This document shows, piece by piece, positions 24,226 through 34,633 of a DNA stretch of 64,000 nucleotides (within the stretch, counting starts at the first letter, position 1; every line of letters starts with the position of its first letter). The stretch is from contig CM056576.1 in assembly GCA_029721435.1 (NCBI GenBank), positions 110,836,666 to 110,900,665 of the forward strand. Direction: 5' to 3'. Origin of the DNA: Gymnothorax reevesii (lineage: Eukaryota > Chordata > Actinopteri > Anguilliformes > Muraenidae). A program made the translations under genes and the position numbers. The notes below the pieces were generated by a model that did not search any database, had not been told where the DNA came from, and saw nothing but the letters and a program-made list of their open reading frames with translations.

Positions 24226-26130
24226 CAACCCCATTTCCAGAAAACTTGGAATACTGCGTAAAAACAAAAACAAAATGCAATGATTTGCAAATCATTTAAA
24301 TCCTATTTTAACTTGAAAATTGTGCAAAGACAACATATAAAATTGAAACTGAGAAATTGTTTTGTTTTTTGAAAAATATTTTGAATTTTATGACAGCAAC
24401 ATGTTTGGGAACTGAGCTGACCAACTGCTACAGTTTTGGAAGCAAAATGTTTTCCTATTCTTGCTTGATATAGGCTTTTAGCTGATCAACACGTTGCAGG
24501 CTCCTTTGTCATATTTTTTTTTCATAATGCGCCAAGTATTTTTAATGGACAACAGGTCTGGCCTGTTTACCACCCAGCCTCTTTTACTACCAAGCAATGT
24601 TGTTGTGTTTGGCATTATTTTGCTGAAATAAGCAAGGCCCTCTGTGTCAAAGATGGCAGGATATGGAACTTCACAATCTGTATATATTGTTTAGCATTGA
24701 TGGCGTCTTCACAGATGTGCAAGTTACCCATGCCATGTACAATAATGGACCCCCATACTATAATGGATGCCAGCTTTTGAACAGTGCACTTATTACAAGC
24801 TGGATGGTCCCTCCCTTCTTTAGCCCGGAGGAAGCGGCATCTATAATTTCTCAAAATAATTTCACAATTTTGACCGGTCAGACCACAGGACAGTTTCCCA
24901 CTTCCCCTCTGTCCATCTTAAATGAGCTTAGGGCCAGCAGAGGCCATAGCATTTCTGGATATGGGTTTAATATTTGCATGGCAGAGTTTTAACTTGGATG
25001 CAATGACACATATTGTTCGCTGACAATGGTTAACAGAAGTGTTCCTGAGCCAATCCAGTTATTTGCACTTCAGATCTCATCTGTTTTTAAGGCAGTGCTG
25101 CCTGAAAGCCAGACGATCATTGCCATTGAATATTGGTGTTTGGTCTTGTCCCTTGTGTACAGAGATTTCTTTAGATGCTCTGCATCCTATGATTATATTA
25201 TGGACTTTTGAGGATGAAATCCTCAAATTATTTGCAATTTTACATTGAGACACATTATTTTAAAATTGTTGAACTATTTGCCCATGCAGTCTTTCTCTGA
25301 GTGGTGAAGCCATTACCATCTTTATTAATGAAACACTTTTTATAACAATCATGTCACTGACCTGTTACCAGTTAACCTTCTTTGCACTGAGATGTTCCAC
25401 CAAGGGTTTTTTTTTTTTTTTGCATCATTCAACTTTTCAAGTCTTTTTTAGCCCCTGTTCCAACTTTTTAGAAATTTGTTGCTGGCATCAAATTAAGAAT
25501 GAGCACATGTTTTTAAAAAAACAATGAAATTTCTCAGCTTCAACATTTTTTTTTTTTTTTTAAATTTGGCATCTCCAATCCCACCCAAATTTGGAATGCC
25601 CAATTGGGGAACTATGTACAAAGCTTGCTCGTATGCGACCCCTTGCTGCCAACTCAGGATAGTGAAGACAGTTCACGGCTCTCCTCCGAAGCACGTGCCT
25701 GTCAGCCACTGATTCTTATGCACTCGCTGGTTGAATCTTCGCAAGTTCAGAGCAAGGGCAGAGGATAACCGGACATGAACCAAGCCGGAGTCTTCCTGAC
25801 GAGCGCCCGTCTGGCCAACAGGAGGCGCTGGAGCAACGAACAAAGCTGTATCGAATATCCAAATCCGGCAGTCCCTTCCCAATTTGTAACCCTGTAGCGC
25901 GATGGCCAATTGTGCGCTACTCTGAAAAAGCTGCCGACCCCTGCTGGTGGGTACGCCGAGGCTCGAACCCGCGACGTGGTGATCACCTCTGCACTGCAGC
26001 GCAGTGCCTTAACCGTGTGAGCCACCCGGCAGCTCAGCTTCAACATTTTTTATGTTGTCTTCGCACTATTTTAAATAAAATATAGGGTTTAAATGACTTG
26101 CAAATCGTTGCATCCTGTATTATTTGCAAT
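24226..26130 (-). mobile_element. Tc1/mariner-like element A, decayed
   Basis: The left end carries caaccccatttccagaaaac and tgcaatgatttgcaaatca. The right side near 26090 carries the complement of the subterminal part (tgacttgcaaatcgttgca), but the outermost right end is missing. A minus-strand frame at about 24854-24620 contains VQKLASIIVWGS, a match to the conserved (S)xMVWG stretch of Tc1/mariner DDE transposases. A complete SINE was inserted at 25552-26032. The adjoining element B starts where the right terminus of A should be. Confidence 0.65.
25552..26032 (-). mobile_element. Full-length tRNA-derived SINE
   Basis: Read on the minus strand from 26032, it starts with a tRNA-like head. 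This has an A-box-like TGGCTCACACGGTTAAGG (26007-26024 complement) and a B-box GGTTCGAGCC (25960-25969 complement), the internal pol III promoter pair. It ends in an A-run (plus-strand T-run, 25552-25560). The 19-bp direct repeat ctcagcttcaacatttttt at 25533-25551 and 26033-26051 is the target-site duplication, so both ends are intact. Length is about 480 bp, long for a SINE. The family name is not recognised. Confidence 0.8.
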
Positions 26131-27788
26131 CCCAATTCCGAAATAGCTGGGACAAAATGTAAGTTGTGAATAAAATCAAAACACAATGACTTTCAAAGCA
26201 CACCAGCCAGTATTTTATTCACAGTAGAACAGAGATAACATAGCAAATGTTGAAACTGAGAAATTTTACAATTTTATCCACAAAATGAGCTCATTTTAAA
26301 TTTGATGGCTGCTACAGGTCTCAAAAACGTTGGGGCAGGGGCCTGTTTACCATGGTGTAGCATCCCCTCTTCTTTTTAACACAGAATGGAGGCGTCTGGG
26401 CATTGAGGAGACTAGTTTCTTGAGTTTAGCCATTGGAATTTGATCCCACTCTTGTTTAATACAGGCTTCCAGATGCTGGAGAGTTTTGGGTCTCCTTCGA
26501 CGGGCTTTTCATTTAATTATGCGCCAAATGTTCTCAATCGGTGAAAGATCAGGACTGCAGGCAGGGCATTTCAGTACACCGACTCTTCTACTACGAAGCC
26601 ATGCTGCTGTAATAGTTGTTATAATTGTGGTTTTGCATTGTCCTGCTGAAATATAAAAGGCCTTCCCTGGAATAGATGTTGTCTTGAGGGGAGCATATGT
26701 TGCTCTAAACCTTTATATACCTTTCAGCATTCATGGTGCTTTTTAAAACATGCAAGTGTCCCACACCATATCGAGGGCTGACTGCAATAAACAGTTATGT
26801 CTAATATATAACATCTGGACATAACTGTTTATTTCAGTCAGCCCTCGATATGCACCAATGAATCCCCATACCATCAGAGATGCTGGCTTTTGAACTGAAC
26901 GCTGATAACAAGAGGGGTGGTCTTTCTCCTCTTTAACCCAGAGGACATGATACCCATGATTTCCAACAAGAATGTGAAATTTAGACTCGTCTGAATACAG
27001 GACACTTTGCCACTTTGCTACAGTCCATTTTAAATGAGCCTTGGCCCACAGAACACAGCGGCGCTTCTGAATCATGCTCAACAATGGCTTCCTTTTTGCA
27101 TGATAGAGTTTTAAGTGGCATCAGTGGATGGCACGGCGGACTGTGTTTACAGACAGTGGTTTCTTGTCGTATTCCTGGGCCCATTTAGTCATGTCAATGA
27201 CAGAATCATGCCGGTGAGTGATGCAGCGGCGTCTGAGGGCCCAAAGATCATGGGCATCCAGTGATCAGCCTTGTCCCTTATGCACAGAGATTTTTCCAGT
27301 TTCTCTGAATCTTTTCATGATTTTATGCACTGTCGATGATAAAACCTTCAAAGCCTTTGCAATTTGATATTGAGGAACATTGTTTTAAAAGTATTCCACA
27401 ATTTTTTTACGCAAGCCTTCACAGTTTGGAGAGCCTCTGGCCATCTTTACTTCTGAGAGACTCAGCCTCTCTAAGACATCCCTTTTATAGCCAATCATGT
27501 AACACACCTGATGCCAGTTAACTTACTTACTTGCTAAATGTTCTCTCAGCTGATTCTTTTATGTATTAATAGCTTTTTCAGCCCTTTTTTGCTTGTGTCC
27601 CAACTTTTTTGAGACATGTTGCAGCCAGAAAATTTGAAATAAGCTCATTTTGTGGATAAAACTGTTAAATGTCTCAGTTTCAACATTTGAAATATTATCT
27701 ATGTTCTATTGGAAATAACATATTGGCTTGTGTGATCTGAAAGTTATTGCATTTTGATTTTATTCACAATTTACACTTCGTCCCAACT
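26131..27788 (-). mobile_element. Tc1/mariner-like element B with transposase relic
   Basis: The subterminal inverted repeat gtgaataaaatcaaaa (about 26166) pairs with ttttgattttattcac near 27753. The outer left end cccaattccgaaatagctggg has only a partial right partner (cgtcccaact). The minus-strand frame 27084-26743 reads [11 protein letters not shown] and [10 protein letters not shown], containing the first catalytic Asp and the MVWG block of Tc1/mariner transposases. The frame is then broken by an 86-bp palindrome at 26767-26852. It is non-functional as seen. Confidence 0.75.
26767..26852. repeat. 35-bp-arm palindrome within element B
   Basis: The left arm 26767-26801 (catatcgagggctgactgca...) and right arm 26818-26852 are complementary with one mismatch, around a 16-base loop. 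It lies inside the transposase frame, so it is a secondary event and not the element's own terminus. Confidence 0.8.
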
Positions 27789-27789
27789 A

Positions 27790-29009
27790 GGGCCAAGGTC
27801 CAAGTCTTGAGTGTAGACATGCAGTGGGTGTGACATGTAAATGGAGTTTCAGGAAACATATTTCATTGGGAGCGTATGGCTCGAGGATGCAGCAAAACAA
27901 TTAAACCAGTCCAGGGAAAAATGTTTCACAATTAGCCCCCTCACACCTTGCCTAATCTGAGCTACCAGGAGGGACCATTTTACTGGAAAGGTGTTGAAAA
28001 TACAGTGATAGCAATGTGCGCTACACAAAACCACGATATGCATCATTTATTCATTTATATTTATATCAAGTGCAACGTGCATATAGGAGAAGCTGTATGA
28101 TATTATAACAGAGAAAGAAACTACACTTTGACAGTTGTGTGGAACTGAAGCATTCAGGTCAAAGCAACACGTCAACGGGCTTTTAACTGCAAAACCAGGA
28201 CAAAAAACTGTGGTGATCCAACCATAGTAAATGGTATGAATGGTTATCCAACCATGTTGTTTGGTACGAAGAAAGAGTTATACGCCCGTCACGGTTAGGC
28301 GCAAGGCTATCAAATAAAATGCGTGAATGGAGAAAGGAAGGAAAGGAGGCCTGCACACTCACTCCATGCCACCAAGAACATTTTTTAAAATAAATTAGGA
28401 CAACGTCTCGATCCAGCTTGGATCTTCGTCTGGTCATCTCATTTAATAAATGAATGGTGAGTTCGAGTATGTGTGCAGGCGTCATTTCCTTTCTCAATTA
28501 ACATTGTTTGCCATTCATGCCAGAGATAGCTTGCAAGAGTGCATAACTCTTCAGCAATAATGGAAAAATGGAATGTTCTGGATAATGAACCAGTGGTCAA
28601 GCAGTCAAGAAGATGCCAGGATACCCCATCCAAGATGCCTGGAAAAGCCAAGAGAGTAGCCCAGCACTTGCCCAAAGTACAGTAACAACATCAGGCAGCC
28701 AGTGTACTTAGACCCCTACAGTTTGATTTTTCACATTTATATATCAGATGCGAGTATTGAATTGTCAATAACTCGTGCTTATTCTAATCATGTGAGCGAG
28801 TTTCATGGATTTTTGCTTGGCTTGTTTTGTTGATACTTTGCGACTGTAAATTCATAATGCTGACTGAATTATTTGAATCAGTTGAGGTTGATAATTAACT
28901 AAATTGCTGAGTCAGATATAGCCAAACATACAACAGATATGTTTGAAAGTAATGACATCGCTAACACAGTGTGGTGATCATGGACCGCAATCTCATCCAG
29001 CCGTTTACA
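27790..29009. other. Intergenic; one LINE-tail-like patch
   Basis: At about 28300-28470 the minus strand reads like a repeat 3' end, with acgaagatccaagctggatcg and then an acgttgtc motif, as found near the ends of some fish LINEs. Nothing else was recognised. Confidence 0.4.
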
Positions 29010-29013
29010 GTAG

Positions 29014-29525
29014 TGTTATGGCCCCAATTTGTTATGGTTCCAATTTGCTTAGACCCCAATTTGTTATGACATATCGGACAGCAAGGGATGAGAGACAAAA
29101 TTTTAAAACTTGAACAGATTTTATAAAACAAAGACTGACCAAGACTGAAATATTTTTTAAAAAATGAGATAGTTACAGTTCTTTTGGTAATTGAGATGGG
29201 GTTGCTTTGATCCGATGTCCTGGGACAGAAAAATGGTCCAACACAGGCAAAGATCCACAAAAGAGCTTCACAGGTCTTGAAAAGTGTGACAGGTCTGGTC
29301 AAATATATCCTTCCACTATTTCTCCATGCAATTTCTCCTACTACTTTACTCTCTCAATTTTTTCCTTGTATACTCTTTTCCAGCCCCCTCCCACCTTCCA
29401 GACTTTTTTCTGGGACTTTCCCCTCTCAGACATGCCCAGGACATGCCCAAAACCTAGCTCCAAACTGGGCTTAAAAAAAAAAGAAGTCAATACTGCCATC
29501 TAGTGGCTTTTTTTTCCACATTACA
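29014..29525 (-). mobile_element. Solo LTR, family 1 copy B
   Basis: On the minus strand it starts TGTAATGTGG and ends GGGGCCATAACA, the same ends as the plus-strand copy at 1025-1490. Internal blocks also match (ccccctcccaccttccagac, acctgtcacact-like and caagttttaaaattttgtct complements). It is flanked by the 4-bp duplication GTAG at 29010-29013 and 29526-29529. The 3' end carries a short degenerate repetition of ccaatttgttatg not seen in copy A. It sits directly at the edge of a helicase-like fragment. Confidence 0.8.
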
Positions 29526-29529
29526 GTAG

Positions 29530-29880
29530 AGTGCAGTTTGTACGATGCCTGTCCACGAAGGGCTGGAAGAGAATGACTCCGGAGAAGTTTACACAATGGT
29601 GCACTTGCACTCACCAATTTGTCAGTCAGTTTTCTAACAAAGGCAGCTTTGATGCCAAGTGACATCAGGAGTGTTGTCTGAAACCCCATTATTGATATCA
29701 GTGGGCTCATCACTATGACTAATGCATCTACTGCACCTCTGTAGCCATGTCTGGCCAGCTGATCACCTGAAGTTGCCAAAGTTTGGTAAAACAGACTTTT
29801 ACCATCGCCCAATGGCAAAGACATTCTGTCCAGAAACTAAAGTGGCTAAGCATGCCTTCTGAAGTGACTTAAGTGCTGAC
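29530..29880 (-). pseudogene. RecQ-like helicase N-terminal fragment
   Basis: The minus-strand frame from 29824 reads PLGDGKSLFYQ, a Walker A / motif I like that of RecQ-family superfamily 2 helicases. About 30 residues later comes ALVIVMSPLISIMGFQ, matching the motif Ia region (VVSPLISLMxDQ). LMSLGIKAAFV then matches the stretch that follows Ia. An upstream piece (SLQKACLATLVSGQNVF) is in another frame, so there is a frameshift near 29825. The rest of the helicase (DExH box, motifs III-VI) is absent; the frame runs into the solo LTR at 29525. RecQ-like genes can be multi-copy in fish genomes, so this is probably a dead copy and not the locus of a core helicase. Confidence 0.6.
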
Positions 29881-29884
29881 TGCC

Positions 29885-32800
29885 ATTCCTACATTGTACA
29901 TTTTCTAAAAAAAAAAAATTCTAAATTATCATCACTTGGTCTCATAGTTACTTACAGTCGTTGGCCTTTCTTTGAATTGTTTACCAGTTTGGGTACCCAA
30001 AAAGGATGCAGTCATAGCTCCTCACTGCTCTGTATCTCAGTGGATTTCCATTTCCTGTGCATTAATATCATAGCTTGGACCCGGAAGTTCTCGCCACAGC
30101 CCGTTTTTATGCAAGAGCTTCTGGGAACTCAGATTAATCATAGCATATTATTTATATCTTGAATCGCTGTTATCCAGCTGTCACTGTGGCTTGCATTGAC
30201 AGTTCAATGGATGGCTTATATCTTGATTGATTCTCTCTTCTTGGGACGATCCATAGCATCTTTCTGATATCACCATTCTTGGCATAACTACATAGCATAG
30301 TCTACTGTCAGGTATAGGGAATGCATTTATCACATTCAGTTTTGTCAGAAGCAGAGATCAAAACTTATCCCTGCTACCGATCAAAATGAATGATCGGAGG
30401 AGGGGATATTAAAAGCATAAGGGGTTAACTCTCATCACTCCCCTGGAAATTCAGTCCCAATGTATAACTGAGTGGGAATTCTACATTAAGAATACAATAT
30501 TGGACATGCAGTGTGTCAAATGTTCTAATGTAAGTGCATAATTTATGCTTTCTACATAGCACTTGATTTGAATTAATGACAGTGACTCAGATTGCAGCTT
30601 GCACAAAAGTAATGTGGAGTTTTACATCTGTTTATCATCTTGTTCTTATTACATTTATTTGTCATTTTCTGTTTTCATCAGTGTATATTGACAGAGAAGT
30701 GAAGTTTAATTTAATTATGCGCAATTTCTGAATCCAGTAATTTTAGCAGATGGATGCCCTCACACAACATCCAGTACTCTGAATGTCAAAACACAAGTGC
30801 ATCTACTGTTACAACCCTTCACTTATCCAACATATCAAATAAATGTATTTCAATTCTCAATTACCATCAAAAATATGAATTGACAATTGAATCGGCAAAT
30901 TCCTTGATAGGCAGAGCAATTGATTTGCATCAACCTTTTCAAAAAGCAAAACTCAATTTAAAAAATAGGAAGTGTAGTAAAAGTTGCAGGAGAATATACA
31001 ACGTCTATGTCTACAGATGAGAGTCCACAACCTTAGACAGGAATTATACAAACATGAGCAATCAAAAAAAAGGAGAAAGAAAGAAAACACCAATGCAAAG
31101 CTTGTACCCCCTGATATTGTCCCAAGGAAGGCCAAGATCTAGGTCTCGGTAAAAAATGACATCAACATCTTCCGACGTAAAAAGCATATATGAACCTCCA
31201 AATCCATTGCACAGATGTCAAAACTCCTTGTTGATCTATTGTCAAAAAACCCGTTATTAGTTTTTTGGGGCTCAAAAAGCCAAAGTACAGAGGAAAGGCC
31301 CACATTTTTATGTAGCTCATTACAGAAGGGAGGAACAGGCATCTGCCTTCTTGGTGATGAAAGCAGGCTGTGCTGATTGGTGGAGCTGTGGATGTCTGAA
31401 GGTGTGAGAAATGGTAAATTATCTCCTGTGAAACATTTTGTATTAAAATACCTTTATGTTCCTAGGAGCAGAGCTGAGCACAATGGAATTTTTATTAAAA
31501 CATTCATAGATTTAGTTTAATGAGACCAAGCATGAATATGATGATATGATGAAGCTCAGTAATCAAATACCTCCGAAAAGTTCGAGAACTGATCCTAAAA
31601 AATATAAGTAATATGGACACATTTTGGGAGGTACAAAACAAAACAAAACACAAGAACCAAAAAAATCAAAAACAAAAATAGAATAAAATAAAATAAATTT
31701 AAATAAATAAAGTAGAAAGATTACATGCTCTAGCCTCATTGGTAGTTGCAAGGTAACAATGGCACTTTCTGTTGTCTTGAGAATTGCAGGGGTGAACACT
31801 CATAGTTTATGACCCTCTACTTGAGTCTCATGGCCCTAAAAGGGTTACCCTAGGAACGCCGGCTGCATGAGGTCTTGCAGGCCAGAGATTGACTAAAATT
31901 TCTATTGTTAAGGAAGACAGGACCCATCACCAAGGAATACAGAATTCTTTACCAATCAAATTTTTCTGTCTAACACTGAATTTAGTTAAAGCCTCCAAAA
32001 CTAAACAATACCCAATAATGTGCTGCATGCACCTGCATGCACATACACTAATGAATACACACAGAAAAACAAATGCATAATGACCAGTTCTTTTTTATTT
32101 AAAGAGCTACCAAACTAGCTCTTTAAAAATGCCATTTACGTTCTTTATTGCTCTTAGGCCTCTAAGAAGTGCATTTGGATAATGAGCTTGTCTGAGGAAC
32201 AGAAATGAATTCTGTGGCTTGGATTTAATTATAACTGCATGTCGGTGCCGAATGTGGCTTGGAGTACACAAAGATTAATTAAGCATTCAGAAACTATCTT
32301 ACCATCAGTGCTTACTTTCCCACTGGAGTGGAATCCATAGGTCAAGACATTGCCCAGGAAGCAGTGGTTTGCAGCGGCACGCTGAACAACACCTCGTTGT
32401 TGTTTGGCAGAAAAGTGAGTCAGAAGTATTGTATATCTACATAGCTTACCGCCTTTGCTTACAAAAACCTAAGTGGCATTCAAGGCCCTCACAAATTACC
32501 TGTGAGCACTGACAACTATCATTTCAATGAGTCTCCGATTCTGGACAGCCGATAAAAAATTCAAGGACATCCAACATATATTTTCTGTTGAATATGTTGG
32601 ATGCATTCTTTGAAAGAAGTTGATGAGAACCCACCATCAACCCCCCCGCCCCCCTTCCTCAATGTCACTACAGACAACCATGAATAAGCTGCTTTAATAA
32701 TGGGTCAATGGATGAATGGATAAATAACTTCCTTTATAGCTAGCATTTTCTTCTCTCTGATTTTCTCATCATTCCTCAGCAGGATTAATTTTCCAAGAAC

Positions 32801-34135
32801 TAAATACTTTTCTTCTTAGTAAACCATCATCAAAAAGGTCATTGAGCTCATTTTTTTAGTAGACTCAGAAAAGTAATTTTCCCCACTATCAGGTTTGTCC
32901 AACCATTTTTGAGTTTGTAGTGTTGCTTTGTCTGAGCTAAATTACAGTACTTGTTCAAAGCTTGTTGAACCACTGCTGGCGAGCCCAAATCATAAATTAT
33001 ATGAGATATGTTTGCTATCATCCATGTCTCTGTGTGTACAACTTGGCATAGAGACTTACACGAAGAAGGAAACAGCATCATGGGTCCAACTGCAATAACA
33101 CCTCAAAGTGTTAAAAGTAACAGCCCCCGGTACCCACTGCTAACTGCAAGCCATCAGGGCTGGATCATGTTCAGCTTGGTATAAAATTGCCAGAGCAAAA
33201 AATTACTGTGCAATACAGTCTCGGCCTCCCATATGTCTGAAGAGCTAATTAAGCTGTCAGTCACTCCCCAATGCAAATGCTGAGGAATACTGGACCAATA
33301 TTCACATCATGCTTGTGTATTATATATGCATTTCAATTATGTTCAAGTATGATAATTTCATATGTCTCATCACAACTGTTCTAGCCAATGCCAAGTAGCA
33401 AACCTTGGCTCTCCTGTTTTTGGAAATTATTGCAGATTGTACCTTTGTATTAGGAACACCCATGCCCTGATATCTCAGTCTTCAAAGCTGTGATAAATCC
33501 TTGAAATCTCAAGCTTGTTGGTACAAGAGAGTGCACAGCCCAGCAGGCTTGACCATGGACAGACCATCAGCTACACCTTTGCGTTTCTCTTGGATTCTGT
33601 TCGCACATTGCTACTCCCGGACTGCCCGCAACAAAGATTTTACCAGTGTACCTCTGAGTTTATTATACCTTTCAGCTTGTGCCACTTTGCGGCGAAATAA
33701 AAAAAAAAAAAGAAAAATAAGTTCATCTTGCAAAGCTGTTTAATCCTGTATTTAGACTCAAAACATTTATTTCTATTCTATTTTCAGTAAGACATTCATT
33801 TTGCCAATGAGGTGGGATCATTTTGGCTCATTTAAAGTTTTTCCAATGGGAAAAGATAATTTCACCTGTCAAGCACAAGGTGACTAAAAATAAGCTGAAA
33901 TACTTGAGAGAGAAATATTAGGAAGTTAAGTCTCATAAGATTTAAAGATGTTAAATCTGACACAATATGCAGTGTTGCGACTTATACAATTAAAGTGACA
34001 AGAAGGCTTTCTGTCATATCCGCACCTAGTTCTTCCTGTGTGAACACAGCACTTTCTTGGAATGGTTTAGAATACTTTATTATATTTTATAATGAAAAGA
34101 ACCAATTTCCTTATCTGAAGAAAAAGAAATTCCAT
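29885..34135. other. Intergenic; a poly-A-tailed repeat end near 33.5-33.7 kb
   Basis: No exon of a host gene was found in about 4.2 kb. At about 33515-33715 a GC-richer stretch ends in gcgaaataaaaaaaa plus further A's, like the 3' end of a retroposed element on the plus strand. An A-rich low-complexity run is at 31625-31710 and a C-run near 32640. Confidence 0.45.
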
Positions 34136-34142
34136 TTTAGAC

Positions 34143-34148
34143 TTTATT
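34143..34148 (-). promoter_or_regulatory. Candidate rgs18 polyadenylation signal
   Basis: tttatt on the plus strand is AATAAA on the minus strand, about 230 bases past the rgs18 stop codon. It is the first canonical hexamer downstream. Use of the site is inferred. Confidence 0.45.
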
Positions 34149-34378
34149 AATGATTAAACATTAATTTACAATAAATACAACATGAAATTACAGAAAAGTA
34201 CATAGATGTGGTTAGATGGTTCAACAAGTCATTAAATTAGTTTAAGCTGAGCTAGCAGTCTTGAGAGATGATTAATATATTATTTGTTATTGAAGTGTTC
34301 ATAGCAATGCTTGTTCCTTGCTTCTCAATCAAAAACACGGAAATAAATAGTCAGAAAGCTGTCAAAAAAAAGTTCCAG

Positions 34379-34633
34379 CTACAGCCATGCGTTGGAATCC
34401 CCCGTCGCTTCACCACGGTCACTGAAAACACACGAACGCGACCGTCTCCTGTACATGGTGCCAGGGGGCCTTCTGTTGGTGATGCGGAGGTATATGTCAG
34501 AATTCAGGAATCTTGGATAGCAGTCCTTTTTCATCAAGCTGTAGACTGTGCTCTGAGCTGCATCAAAGCAGGACTTGGAGGGTTTGTGGAAGTTCTTTTG
34601 GATTGCCACCTTGGTTGCATGATCAATGTTCAC
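34379..34633 (-). CDS. rgs18: rgs18 exon 5 (terminal coding part)
   Basis: 84 codons plus TAG after acceptor ttctttcag. VNIDHATKV, SCFDAAQSTVYSLM and YPRFLNSDIYL complete the RGS domain. The basic tail RRRSRSCVF and final NAWL are hallmarks shared with mammalian RGS18. Confidence 0.95.
   Translation of the reverse strand: MNIDHATKVAIQKNFHKPSKSCFDAAQSTVYSLMKKDCYPRFLNSDIYLRITNRRPPGTMYRRRSRSCVFSDRGEATGDSNAWL

Noticed and set aside
25950..26032. tRNA gene
   Set aside because: A and B boxes are present, but the sequence is the head of a 480-bp SINE with A-tail and target duplication, not a free tRNA.
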